NCBI GenBank assembly: GCA_022605405.1
Contig: JABYQQ010000001.1
Span: forward strand, 4,650,001 to 4,714,000
Reading direction: 5' to 3'
DNA length: 64,000 nt
DNA from: Earliella scabrosa
Taxonomy: Eukaryota; Basidiomycota; Agaricomycetes; Polyporales; Polyporaceae
Shown: in pieces, positions 10,753-22,414 of the stretch
How the letters are laid out: every line of letters starts with the position of its first letter
Numbering within the stretch: position 1 is the stretch's first letter
Notes under the pieces: generated by a model
What the model saw: only the letters and a program-made list of their open reading frames with translations
Databases searched by the model: none
Told to the model about the DNA's origin: nothing
Program-made: the position numbers and the translations under genes

Positions 10753-13310
10753 ATGCCTCCGAAGAAGAAAGTGAAGACTACCCGCGCCACAAACTCCAAG
10801 AGTTCAAACAATGCCCAGGATGATACCGCAGACAAGTCCGGCAAGAACACTCAAGTGGCGGTCCGTACGCGTCGTGACCGTCAACTTCGCGGACGGCGCG
10901 GTGGTTTAGAGGCTATGCCCGACATGCCACTAGATGTCCTCATAGAGGTAAGGACATTAGTGACTCACTATTGCATTGTGCCTCACGTGTGACCAAGATC
11001 TTCGGATTCATCCATCCTCGCGACCTACTCAGTCTCGCGCGAACCAGTCGTAGCTTCCGAGATTGCCTCATGAGCCGCGAGTCTGCCGCCCTGTGGAGGA
11101 GGTCTAGGCAGCAAGTTGAAGGTCTTCCTGACCCTCCTCCCCACCTTAGCGAACCCGCCTATGCCAATCTCCTCTTCTCAAACCACTGCCATGTACGTGT
11201 CCTCGTGTCGACATCCACATGCTTGTTCATGACGTCATCCACTGCAGCACTGCCTGAAAACAGGTGCCCATGTGGTGGTCTACTGGCAATTCTTTGCTCG
11301 CTATTGCAATGGTTGCAAAGGACAACAGTTAGCTTTCGTCGCCATTCGTCTCAGTCGTGTTCACGATGCTAATACCTTTGCCAGGCTGACCTCGGGTGGC
11401 TATGGTACCGGTACACCTATTCACATCATCAATAACTATCGTCCAAGTTTCGTTATAGGGGATAGCGACTTAGCGGGGGTGGTCTCGTTGTCTAGCGAGT
11501 GAGTGGTTCGTTCAATCTCCGAATGTGTATGCTCAGCTCAGATGACTATGCAGTAGTCGGAGCCGCTACTACACAAACTATTATCACAAGCCCGAACTAC
11601 AGGAACTTGGGAAAGAATGGGGGCAAGTGAAGGACCTAGAGACCGCAGAGAAGGAGAAATATCTTAAGGAGCGTAAGGAGCGCATGGCGGCCTTACGCAA
11701 GGTCCGTATCCATCCTGCCACCTGTTCATTCATGTGTTCAAGACCGTGTCCAGGTCGCGGCCAAACTCGAAGCATGGGAAACCTCGGTGAAAGTGAACGA
11801 GGTTGCGGAGAAGGATCAACTGAGAGAAGAACGGTTTGCAGCGTGCGTCTCCTATTTGTTTTTCCGAGAACGTGGCGCTCACACAATCCCGCAGCGTGAA
11901 AGTCAAACTACGTGAAGAAGGATGGGGTGAGGAGCTGGACAACATGGCAATGGAAGATCTCCGCCGTTTGGCCAACTTGGCTCCTGTCCGCCGCCCAACC
12001 AAACTCACGGCGAAGGGTACGTCCTCATCTTGTGCGTGTTGATGACTTCCATGACAAGGATTTTATTCAGGATGGAATGCCATGCAAGACACCGTAATCG
12101 AGCTGATGGAAAGAGTCCGCACAGAACGACTACATCGTGAGTATGTGGCCATGGTCAAGACTCGCCTAGACTACCTCAAGGAGGCGCTTCACAAGTATCA
12201 CCACAATCAGTATCTACTGACCCGGAAGCGTGTGACGTATGCGGGGTTTGCGGACTGTGCGCTCATACCAGGCATCCGCGCGATCCTAGAAGATGCTTCC
12301 GATGGTGTCACAAAGGAGTCTATCATGGCCAGGCTCGCCGACGTACTACCGACACTCACCGCCGAATGGATGGACAAACGCAAGACCGAGTTCGAGAAGA
12401 TTGCCCGCGATGGGTTCGGCACTTCTGAGGCGGCGCGCGTCCCAGAACCTCTCGATCTCGCCCTTACCTGGTTCAAGTGCCTCATCTGCACCGCCGGCAA
12501 TAACCTTCGATATCCTGAGATCCTGGATCATTCTTGCCTTAGAACAGTCGAATGCGGCGGAGATCGCTACATGGCAGTCGTCCAATCCAAGCTGCATTGG
12601 CAAACTCCCCGGACCGATCAACGATACCGGATGCACGCCGAGCGGGTGACACTGGACACGCGCCTGAAGCTCATGCGTGAGGTCATCCAGGCCTTCGGGT
12701 GCAATCCAGATACGGCTACGTGCGCGGAGCTCGACGCATGCGAGGTCCGGATTCGCTGTCGTATCTGCTCTACGCTGGGGGAGCAGCATATCTACAACTG
12801 GCAGACTGCTGTGAGTGGTTTCGTCCGAGTTACGCATTGGCTTAGTTCTGCGCTAACTCGGGTGGTCTCGATAGGCAAAGCATACCTACCGCCACCAGGA
12901 CAAGTTCACTCCGGAAGAAACCCAAGTATCTGGCTTTTGGGAGCGTGTGCCCGAGGACCTCGCTGCGAAGGCGCGGGAACTCGAGAAGGCGAGGCGGGAC
13001 AACCCTGCACCAACCACAGGCAACGAGCCAGAGCTACAGGAAGCTATCTGTACATGGTGTGGCTACCGCCATCGGGTCATGGACGTCAGGAATCATCTGA
13101 GGAACGCGTACGTATGTCCACGTCGGCTTCCTAGTAGTAACCTTCGCTCTGACGCGTCCAATGGCTAGCCACGGCAAGACTGAGATCAACACACCGGAAG
13201 ACATGTGCTTTGAAATGGGGAGTATCCGCGTGTTTGCGGACTTCTTCTCGAACGATAACGCGAAGAAGAATCTGGTCACTTCCGGTCTTGCGTTCTTCGC
13301 GTCATTGTGA
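10753..13310 (+). CDS. Multi-exon F-box protein
   Basis: ATG at 10753 begins a basic Lys/Arg-rich N-terminus (MPPKKKVKTTR, a likely nuclear signal). It is followed by an F-box spanning exons 1 and 2: MPDMPLDVLIE joined to IFGFIHPRDLLSLARTSRSF. Exons by phase: 10753-10947, 10998-11192, 11248-11327, 11385-11498, 11554-11701, from 11754, then several more. Exon 3 gives HCLKTGAHVVVYWQF with a Cys-rich CNGCK. Exons 5-6 are rich in charged residues (KEKYLKERKERMAALRK), a likely coiled coil. A large exon (from about 12072) and a final exon ending VTSGLAFFASL close at the TGA 13308-13310. A late CTWCGYRHRVMDVRNHL segment resembles a degenerate zinc-binding motif. This architecture is a common agaricomycete F-box type; the substrate is unknown. 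Confidence 0.8.
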
Positions 13311-13741
13311 GCGTGGCCTCCCATCAGACCCGGAGTTATCACTCTTACGGTCTAGTACTATATAATGTCATCTATTTCCCTACTATACACTAGCAAATGC
13401 AATCAATGATGTCCGTCAGTTGGCCTGAGTCAGTACTTACGAGCAAGCGTTGAAACTTGGTTGAAACGGACTTGGTCGGACTGGAACTTGGCTCGAACTT
13501 GGCCTAACTTGGCTCGGCGCGGGTGAACGTTTCGGATTGCGGGGTAAAGACGCCCGCACGTGTGCCTCTAGCCAATCGGAGCGCGGGAAATTAGTCAGAA
13601 CCAATCACGTGTGGTGAATAATGCTCTGGGGAGGCGCCGGCGAGCGGGGGCATATGCAGGCGGCCTCGAGCACATGACATCTGTCTCTTCCTCTCTTTCC
13701 CGTCCTACTCTTCGTCTCTGCTCTACTTCGACAGCACAGAC
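13311..13741. other. Intergenic with short imperfect AACTTGG repeats; CCP promoter
   Basis: Between 13446 and 13520 the motif AACTTGG (variants with GACTTGG) recurs about five times in a row at irregular 7-16 nt spacing. The remainder upstream of CCP1 is pyrimidine-rich just before the ATG (13680-13740), as in strongly expressed fungal promoters. Confidence 0.5.
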
Positions 13742-15229
13742 ATGTCTTTCGCAGCACTCAGAGCTTCCGCACGTCGCGTGAACGTCGCGGCCCCCGTCGC
13801 CCGCGCGCAGCGGGTCGCCCTTCGCAAGCCTGCGTTCCGCAAGTATTCGACCGAGGGTCCCGCCAGTCCTACTCCTAAGAGCAGCAACACTGCTCTCCTG
13901 GGTGCCCTTGGTGTCGCTGCTGTTGGTGGTGTCGCCTTCTGGGTCTACACGTCCAACTCGGACTCCGCGAGGGAGGCTGGTACTGCCCTCAAGTCTGGAG
14001 CGCAGGCTGCCAAGGCTGCTGCCAACTTCGTCCCGACCAAGGAGGATTACCAGAAGGTTTGTCCACATTGTCGCATACTCGTGCGCAGAGGTCAGTGCTG
14101 AATACGCCCGTGTAGGTCTACAACCGCGTTGCAGAGATTCTGGACACTGCTGCCGATAAGGGCTACGATGGTACGTGTCAACTTCCCATCCGTCAAGATG
14201 CGCGTTAGTGCTTACCCGCCCTTCTCCCTATCCAGATGGTTCGTATGGCCCCGTTCTCGTCCGTCTGGCCTGGCATGCGTCCGGTACATACGACAAGGAC
14301 ACCAACACTGGTGGCAGGTGAGTTTGTACTCGTTTTGTAGTGCTTCATTCCTCATTTTGCGCCTGTGCACAGCAACTATGCCACCATGCGTTTCGAGCCT
14401 GAGGCACAGCATGGTGCGAACGCCGGCCTGAATATCGCTCGGGAGCTCCTCGAGGACGTGAAGAAGGAGTTCCCCTGGATCTCGTACGGCGACCTGTGGA
14501 CCCTAGCCGGCGTTTGTGCCATTCAGGAGCTCGGTGGTCCGAAGGTACCCTGGCGCCCTGGCCGTATCGACGGTTTCGCTGCGCAGTGCACGCCCGACGG
14601 CCGTCTCCCTGATGCCGCTCAAGGTGCTGACCACGTCCGCAACGTGAGTTCGTGTTCGCTTCGGCGCGATATGGTTAACTGACGTTGGCCCATGTCTAGA
14701 TCTTCTACCGCATGGGGTATGTCGCACACGTCCGTCTTCGCGTGCAAGTGTGCTAACACGTCGTAGCTTCAACGACCAGGAGATTGTCGCCCTGATCGGC
14801 GCGCACGCTCTCGGTCGCTGCCACCCCGACCGCTCTGGCTTCGAGGGACCGTGGACGTTCTCGCCGACCAGCGTGACGAACGAGTTCTACAAGCTTCTCT
14901 TGAACGAGAAGTGGGTGTGGAAGAAGTGGAACGGCCCGAAGCAGCTTGAGGACAAGAAGACGCATTCGCTCATGATGCTCCCGACCGACTACGTCCTCAC
15001 CCAGGACAAGAGCTTCAAGAAGTGGGTCAAGGCGTACGCTGACGACGAGCAGCTCTGGTTCAAGGAGTATGTCCTCCTCATCATCTGTCACTCCAGCGTG
15101 TGAACTGACTGTTGGTTCTCGTGTCGCAGCTTCTCCGATGCGGTGTCGAGGCTCTTCGAGCTTGGTGTCCCTACCCAGCAGTTCGTTAGCTCAGAGCCTT
15201 GGATCATGAAGAGCACCGATGAGAACTAG
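13742..15229 (+). CDS. CCP1: Cytochrome c peroxidase, mitochondrial
   Basis: Class I haem peroxidase that reduces H2O2 with electrons from cytochrome c in the mitochondrial intermembrane space. Residues 1-40 are an Arg-rich mitochondrial presequence ([19 protein letters not shown]) followed by a hydrophobic segment ([19 protein letters not shown]), a typical bipartite signal. Seven exons: 13742-14056, 14116-14170, 14236-14317, 14373-14643, a 17-nt micro-exon 14700-14716, 14767-15066 and 15130-15229. The distal site is [11 protein letters not shown] (Arg, Trp, His). The proximal His is in [12 protein letters not shown] and the radical-forming Trp in GFEGPWTF. Also present is [12 protein letters not shown], typical of CCP. 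All catalytic residues are intact and the length (about 375) is normal. Confidence 0.95.
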
Positions 15230-16202
15230 GCGCGCTAGGGCATTCGAGCTCGCCGACTACACGTCCCGTTGTATACCTTAGATCCTTAGAGGAAGAGCAT
15301 AGAGGTCTCGAATCCGGCTGACTAGACTTACTTTACTCTCCTGGTCTGAGTAGGAGTTGCTTTACTCTTTCGGGGTTCGAGTAGGCATTGGGGTAGAAAA
15401 GGCGAGGGGGGATGCAGTGCGAGAGGGGCGGAGAGGAGCGACGGGAAGAGGGGGGTTGTGACTATAGTTCCTCTAATGCTAGTCTCTGCTATTTGTTGTT
15501 ACATGTTACTTCGTTGCCTCATCTAGCATCTCGTGCATCCATCCTCCAATCCTTGCTCCCCGGCCAATGATCGCGGCGGAAAGGCTCCGTTATGTTGGGC
15601 TTCGGACTTCTGCGCTTCGCAGGCGGCGGCTGCGACCAGCATCTCGAGTCTCACACATGCCCTAGACTGAATGGGTCCTAGACGGCACGCTGTATTTAGG
15701 AGAGCACGGGGCCACCAGACACACTTCGTCCGGGGTACGGGTATCAGCAGGTGCGCCGCCGTGGGTCGGTTCGCCCCTCCTTATTCCCAAGGTTGGCAGC
15801 TTGATGCGTTGGCAGTTGGGCGGAGACACCTGGAGTGCATCTTTGACCTGTGCTTTACTTGGGCCATCATGACTTGGCAAGACATGTCTGGTCGTGCTGA
15901 CATAGCGTGGATAGCAAGAGCACTCTGACCGTCAGGTGCATAACCATGGATTCAATCCTACGAGGATGAGCGGCTAGGACACGTACCTGAGATGAAATGC
16001 TTTCCAATGCACGTCCAGGCACGAACCCGTATGAGAGTGATTTAGACCCCGTACAAAAGGTGTTGTGAGCGCGCGATGACTAGCTTAGAGAAACAGCCAG
16101 TGGACAGTTGTGGGCCACTCTCAGTAGAAAGGCATTAGAGCCTCTGACATCGTTATATTCGCGTCAACGATGACATGATACATCCCAGGTTATTGACATA
16201 GC
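15230..16202. other. Intergenic between convergent CCP1 and FKBP2
   Basis: About 970 bases with no convincing gene. A G-rich purine stretch (15399-15450) follows the CCP1 stop. Presumably both 3' UTRs plus spacer. Confidence 0.5.
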
Positions 16203-16850
16203 TCAGAGCTCCTCGCGCTTGCCTTGTGCGTCGAGCTTCACGAGCTCGACATCGAAGACGAGTACGGAGTTAGGGGGAATAACGCTGCCAAATCCTCGCG
16301 AGCCTGTAGCAGGGAATCAGCGAGGAGGCGTCGCCGTATATTCACTAAGAACGTACCGTATGCCTTCGTGGGTGGGATGGTGAGGGTACGCTTCTCACCC
16401 TCGCACATACCCAAGAGACCCTCTTCCCAACCGCTGATGACCTGGTATGCACCGACTGTAGCAAGCGTCAGCAATTACCCAAAGATGAAGGGACAGTTGG
16501 ACTCACGAGTCACAGGGAATGTCTGTCCGCGGTCCAAGCTGAATAGGGAACAGTCAACTGAGCGCATGACGTCGCTGGATAAACTAGAGGACACACCTGG
16601 AATCGAACTTGTTTCCGTTCGTCCAGAGCTTGCCGGTCTGTGCATGATATAATGAGTATAAGATCATAGCAACACTGTGGACCGCGCTCACGTAGTGCAT
16701 GTGCAACCGATCACCCTTCTGCGACGTGACCTTGCAGTCCTCTGGGACATGCGTGCGGTCGATCTTGAGCTCAGTGGGAGGCTCCTCCGCGACGACAGCC
16801 AAAGCGAACAAGAGAACGGAGAGACAGCCAAGAACGCGCATGAAGAACAT
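16203..16850 (-). CDS. FKBP2: FKBP-type peptidyl-prolyl isomerase, ER (FKBP2-like)
   Basis: Proline isomerase that helps fold proteins in the ER lumen. ATG at 16848-16850 (an alternative at 16841) opens a signal peptide ([20 protein letters not shown]). Exons joined by phase give [50 protein letters not shown], then [20 protein letters not shown] and [17 protein letters not shown]. These are the FKBP signature segments, including the active-site Asp, Phe and Trp. The protein ends in KREEL, a KDEL-like ER-retention tail. It shares a 250-nt bidirectional promoter with the eL39 gene. Confidence 0.9.
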
Positions 16851-17100
16851 GTCGTGAAGCAAGAAAGGACGATATGCACTGGTGAGCGTCGGACAGGAGA
16901 AGGGGACACGGTGAGAACGAGACGCGTCGCGACACGGACACGACACGTCGCGCTCCAATAGCACCCGTGGGAAAGCCCACGTGTCCGGCTTCCGTTTCGG
17001 GAGGCTTAGTCAGAACTGTACAGGGCTTGACCTGTCGCCAACCTTATTTTTCCTCCCTTTTCCACCAACCGCCGCCGCCCCGCGTACGACTTCAAGAACG
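16851..17100. promoter_or_regulatory. Bidirectional promoter between FKBP2 and eL39
   Basis: Only 250 bases separate the divergent start codons of FKBP2 (16850, minus) and eL39 (17101, plus). The stretch directly before eL39 is pyrimidine-rich (TTTTTCCTCCCTTTTCC, about 17045-17061), as expected for a ribosomal-protein gene. Confidence 0.55.
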
Positions 17101-17462
17101 ATGGTATGTCACTATTTTGCATGGAGTGACCTCTATGATGCCCTGAAAGTGCATGAGATGCTGATTGCACTCCTACTGCGCCTCTAGCCTTCCCAAAAGA
17201 CTTTCCGCACGAAGCGCATCCTGGCCAAGGCAGCGCGCCAGAACCGGTGAGTACACGACGATAATCTCGAGGAAGGAGGAGCGGAAGTGTTGAGATGTGT
17301 ATGTTAGCCCCATTCCCCAATGGTTCCGCCTGAAGTCGGATACCAAGATCCAGGTGCGTCCAACTTGCCGTGATCTCGACGGAGATGCCTTCTGAGCCTA
17401 CTGCGATATTCCAGTACAACGCAAAGCGTCGTCACTGGAGGCGTACGAAGCTCAACATCTAA
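17101..17462 (+). CDS. RPL39: 60S ribosomal protein eL39
   Basis: 51-residue ribosomal protein lining the exit tunnel of the large subunit. Four tiny exons: ATG alone (17101-17103), 17188-17246, 17308-17353 and 17415-17462. Joined, they give MPSQKTFRTKRILAKAARQN, then PIPQWFRLKSDTKIQ and YNAKRRHWRRTKLNI-stop, essentially the universal eL39 sequence. Introns start GTATGT, GTGAGT and GTGCGT and end in TAG or CAG. The first exon consists only of the start codon. Confidence 0.96.
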
Positions 17463-18265
17463 GCCACCAACACTCCTACCTCGCACTTGCGACGGCCATG
17501 TTGCTGTTGTAATTGTATCGGGGGTTTAGAGAGTATGACCGGGAGGACGGTTGGACAGCACGCCGGACCTCATACGCATCACCGAGACATCGCATCCACC
17601 ACCATCGCGCCCACCACGCTCACATGTATCGCTCTGTTACTGGCCTATGGCATACCGCTAAAAGATCCGCATGCGCTATGATATTTTTCTTCGCACTCTC
17701 AAGCTGACTGTCGCGGGAACAAGAGGACACGCATGACTGTATGTCCCAATCTACTGAGGATTCCACAGCTGGGTGTGTCTTCTGGGGTTCATTGCTCTTG
17801 CTAAATCCTACCGCCACGCCGCTACTATGGAACCTACACTCCAATATCCGGGAGCCGAGGCTGATCATTGATTTAATTTGAGTATGTGTGTACCGAGTAC
17901 CCACTTTGTTCTTTCGTGTCGCCAATATGGTTCCTCAGACTGCTGCTTGGGTTCCCAGAACGTGTTGGTCAATGAAGTTTGGTTAGTTCTGTACGTACAT
18001 CTACAAGAACCTCTTCGACTTGTGTTCTGCTCTGTACTCCACTGGGACATTGTAAGCGATGGCCTCTGATGCTAACAGAGCCAAACAACTCTCGACCACG
18101 TGGGGAATTATCGAGGTATGACATGCCACGCGCCTGCGTTACGTCTACCCATCCTTGTACACGTATCTCCTTCACCGCTGGCCCTGAGGCCCTCTCTTTA
18201 CACAGCCTACGCGCTGTTCTTCTCCTCCTGGTCACGGCCTTAACGGATACGCTGGTTCCAGCAAG
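17463..18265. other. Intergenic
   Basis: About 800 bases between eL39 and GET1, both on the plus strand. I looked for tRNA, snoRNA and short exons and found none I can defend. Confidence 0.5.
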
Positions 18266-19400
18266 ATGACTCTAATGGCAATGCTATTCGTGCTGGTCTT
18301 CGTGACCGAGCTAATATCGTGGATAGGACAGAGCGTCCTGCTAGAATTCGTGCGTAGATCCTTGGTCACACTCCATGTGCTGAGGAACATGTGCTGATCA
18401 AGTGCTGGGTTGCGTGCATCCCCTTTGGTGCCCCAGGTTTACTCGATATACTTGCGTATATTCTACAGCGCGACTGCGGCGCGACAACGCGAGCTCAAAT
18501 CGCAGATTCTGATCAACAAGAAGGAACTCCTGCAGACGAGCGCACAGGACCAGTTTGCAAAGTGGGCAAAGCTGAGGCGAAGCGTGGACAAGGGTTTGAC
18601 GGACCTCGAGAAGCTCAGTGAGTACCCTGTCTAGCGTCTGGGTCTTGGGTGGATCCCAGAAAACACATCCCTCTCCTATGGCACCATATGACCCCTACCC
18701 CCTCACAAGTTCTCCTTGCACCAACTCTGTGATTCTGACCCCTTTGTGCCGACCCAGATAGCGAGCTTGCGTCCGCTCGGACGTCCTTCTCTGTGAAGTT
18801 CAACTCGGCCATGTGGATCATGACGACTGGCTTGCAGTTCGTCATCGGATGGTGGTACCGCAAGGCCGCCGTCTTCTACCTACCCCCAGGCTGGTTCGGG
18901 CCACTCACCTGGTGGCTCGCCCTTCCCTTTGCACCCGCGGGTTCCGTGAGTTGTGGAGTGTGGCAGATGGCTTGCAAGCGCGTCATCAAGGTCGGGGAGC
19001 GCGTCGTGAAGGAACTGATGGTCCCTAGTCCTAGCCATGGTGAGTATTGACTTTGAGTTCGACGGCGAACCCGAGTTCTGGCGACCGGGCATCTCGATCC
19101 TTCATACCGAATGTCGAGGGGAGCCTAGTCCCGATGCGGGTCCCCCCGCGCATGTCCGTCTTCCCCGCTTCCTCCGGGTGCCGCGAGTTCCGTCCGTGTT
19201 GTGGCGACTGTGATGGTACTGTCGGGTCCAGTCACCGCGTTCGTCGGACGAGCGGACGGGACGCGTCCGACGGAAGTGTTATGGGCAGAGTCACACAGGC
19301 TGATTACCGTTTGCGTTCGTCGCGTGCGATAGGAACCGCGGGACCCGTTCCGTCGGAACAGCAGAGGAAGGAGGACGGCGCCGGGAAAAAGAGCGAGTAA
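18266..19400 (+). CDS. GET1: Get1-type tail-anchored protein insertion receptor (WRB homologue)
   Basis: ER membrane subunit that, with Get2, receives tail-anchored proteins from Get3. Exons 18266-18349, 18437-18617 and 18758-19039. The first TM is [16 protein letters not shown], followed by a cytosolic coiled coil ([20 protein letters not shown] ... [14 protein letters not shown]) that in the family contacts Get3. Then come two TMs ([15 protein letters not shown] and [21 protein letters not shown]). A terminal exon, 19333-19400, joins in phase at a GTGAGT donor and gives a hydrophilic tail ending KKSE. Its 293-nt intron is unusually long here, so this last join is less certain. Without splicing the protein would stop at 19050 after SHGEY. 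Confidence 0.85.
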
Positions 19401-19900
19401 ACGGGTTATTCTGGGACATCTTGTACAGTGTATGTACATCTTATCGAGCTATCTCGCTGGACCTGAGAGCGTCGGTCGCCGTGAGGTGCACGATGTAGAG
19501 AGGCCGCTGGATCTGCCTGTGGCTGAAGCCAAAGCTTCCGACTGGAGATTCACGGGGACACCGGTGTGAGCCGGACGAGGCGTGTAGTGGCACCCGGATG
19601 GAGCCCGGTTAAGTTAGCCCACCGTTAGTCTAGAGCGGGGCATGTTCGCGGAGGTCATGGGCAAGAGACAAGACGGAGTTCCCTGGCGTTCCGGGCTTGG
19701 GCAGGATCGACGGAAGAGGGGTTCCGGGGTCCATGTCCCAGAGAGGAAAGCACGTGAAAGCAGAATGACGTTCATGGGTGCGAAGGACGCCTACGGTGTT
19801 GCGGAGAGCCGCGAGACTACTTATACGCCATGGCTCGCGTTCCGTCCCAAGACACTCCTATCCCATCTCTCCCCCGCACTACCATCAACTTCTCGCTACC
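19401..19900. other. Intergenic / malate synthase promoter
   Basis: 500 bases with no coding signal; it holds the upstream region of malate synthase. Confidence 0.5.
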
Positions 19901-21791
19901 ATGGTTCAAGGCGTGCAGATCCACTCCTCCCAGGCAAAGGACGCTCAGGCCCAGATCCTCACCGAGGACGCGCTCAAGTTCCTCGCTGCTCTCCACAGGA
20001 CTTTCGAGTCGACGCGTCAGAGTCTGCTCGTCGCGCGCGAGGCCGCTCAGCAGCGCCTTGATGCCGGCCAGCCCCTCGACTTCCCCAAGGAGACCGCACA
20101 CATCCGTGCGGATCCTTCCTGGCTCTGCGCTCCTCCTGGCCCCGGCCTCGAGGACAGGCGTGTCGAGATTACCGGTCCCACCGACCGCAAGATGGTCATC
20201 AACGCGCTCAACAGTGGCGCAAAGACGTTCATGGCGGACTTCGAAGGTGCGTTGTGTTACACGTTCCAATGGTGACCGAAGCTGACACATCTCCAGACGC
20301 GAGTTCGCCAACCTTTGCCAACATGATACAAGGCCAGGTCAACCTTCGCGACGCGATTCGCCGGCAGATTGACTTTGAGTCTGGAGGGAAGTCGTACAAG
20401 CTCTCCGAGAATCCCGCCGTCCTCATCGTGCGGTACGTAAACTGTTGGGACACGAGTGTGCGACGGTGGGCTCATTGATACGTACAGTCCTCGCGGATGG
20501 CATCTGGACGAGCCCCGAGTGACCGTCGACAATGCTCCCGTGTCGGGCTCCCTGTTTGACTTCGCGCTCTACTTCTTCCACAACGCTCACGAGCTCGTCA
20601 AGCGCGGACGGGGTCCGTACTTCTACCTTCCCAAGATGGAGCACTACCTCGAAGCGCGTCTCTGGAACGATGTGTTTAACTTCTCACAATCATACATCGG
20701 CATGACCCACGGAACCATCCGTGCAACCGTTCTCATTGAGACGTTGCCCGCGGCGTTCCAAATGGAGGAGATCCTGTTCGAGCTCCGCACACACTCTGCA
20801 GGCCTGAACTGTGGTCGGTGAGTCTTTCCGTTGCAGGCCAGATTACGAGAACGTCCATTCACCCGCATACATGCAGTTGGGATTACATCTTCAGCTTCAT
20901 CAAGCGGCGGCGTGCAGACCGCAGCGCCGTGCTTCCCGATCGGAAGGACGTCACGATGGAGGTTGGATTCATGGACGCTTACGTCCGCCTCCTGATCCAG
21001 ACCTGCCATAGGTACGTACTCCGTCGTAGTCGACGTGATTAGAGACTGACCATTGGTTTCAGGCGGCGCGTGGCTGCGATGGGCGGCATGTCTGCCCAAA
21101 TCCCGATCAAGAACGACCCCAAGGCGAACGAGGTCGCGATGAGCAAGGTCCGTGCAGACAAGTTGCGCGAGGTGACCAATGGCCACGACGGTACTTGGAT
21201 TGCGCACCCGCTCATCAACCAGATTGCGATGGAGATCTTCAACAAGCACATGCTCGGCCCCAACCAGGTAGGCTCCCTCGCATATGCCGACTCTCAACAG
21301 TTCCTGACATATCACGTTTGCAGTATCACATTCGGAGAGAGGATGTCAAGGTCGCAGCCGCCGACCTCCTCAACACCAAGGTTCCTGGTCAGATCACCAC
21401 GGAGGGCGTGCGCTCAAACGTTGCGACGGCCCTGGCATACAGCGCTGCTTGGCTCGGCGGGAATGGCTGCATCCCTCTCAACTGGCTCATGGAGGACGCT
21501 GCGACCGCGGAGATCACGCGTGTGCAGCTCTGGCAGTGGGTCAAGTACGGCATGCGCACCGGCGACTCTGGGCAAGTCATTACCGCGGAGTGGATCGACC
21601 GCCTCGTCGACGAGATCGCGCCGACACTCAAGAACGCCACGATTACGGCTGAAAATCTGGAGATCGTGTCCAAGTACCTGAAGGCGCAAGTGCGGAAGGA
21701 GTGGCCGAGCGAGTTCTTGACGAGCGATCTCATGGGATACCTCGCGGTGCGGGATGGATGCCCTGCGGCATGGCAGCGGAGTGTTCTGTGA
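19901..21791 (+). CDS. MLS1: Malate synthase (glyoxylate cycle)
   Basis: Condenses glyoxylate and acetyl-CoA to malate, usually in peroxisomes or glyoxysomes. ATG at 19901. The first exon ends within the family signature and splices to give [14 protein letters not shown], restoring the conserved Asp. Later exons contain [90 protein letters not shown]-type HDGTWIAHP and [19 protein letters not shown]. Total about 540 residues, as in fungal family members. The chain ends SVL at the stop 21789-21791, which is not a canonical PTS1 (SKL). A GTGAGT overlapping the stop could be a donor, but I found no in-phase exon restoring a standard PTS1. Confidence 0.93.
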
Positions 21792-22414
21792 GTTCCGGAC
21801 TTGACTGTTACAGAGTATCCGAGGTCTTCGTCTGCATTGTACATTAGCATCATCTGAATTATCGAACCTTGTCCAAGCTCGTCTTGTCGTGGTGCGCTGA
21901 CGTGTGTGGTGTGTTCAAGCGTCCTGAGCTTCGCGACTAGTTTTTGGGGCGACCTGCCCCCGGACTTGGGAAAGATCTCTACGTATGAGAAAAACGCGAG
22001 CATGTGTTCTCGTATTCACAGGGGGTTCAAGGAGATCTACTGCCAGTGTGCTCTATGGAGTCTGGACAAGTACACCAGGGCTGCTTGGCCGGCAAGTTAC
22101 TTATGGGAATCATGGATTCTGGGCTGAATGCATCCATAGCCTACCGCGCCGGTGATAGGGACGGTAAACCCTGCGTACATGTGAGTATTGGCAGGATACT
22201 TAGTCCCTCGCAGGGACTATGACGTCAGGGAAGGCAGACGCTGTCCATCCCTTTTGAGGAGATTAGATTAGCGCCCAATATGTTGAGACGCGTATGCCTG
22301 GCCCCCGCATTCCCTCCACCCACAGATTCCTCCAGCTCTTGCCGTTTCTCTTCTCTCGTACTCAGTCAACGCTGAATCCAAGTCGTCCTTGAATCCTTTC
22401 CGAGGGCTTACAGC
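21792..22414. other. Intergenic
   Basis: About 620 bases with the 3' UTR of malate synthase and the upstream region of the kinase-like gene. The last 100 bases are CT-rich. No feature recognised. Confidence 0.5.
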
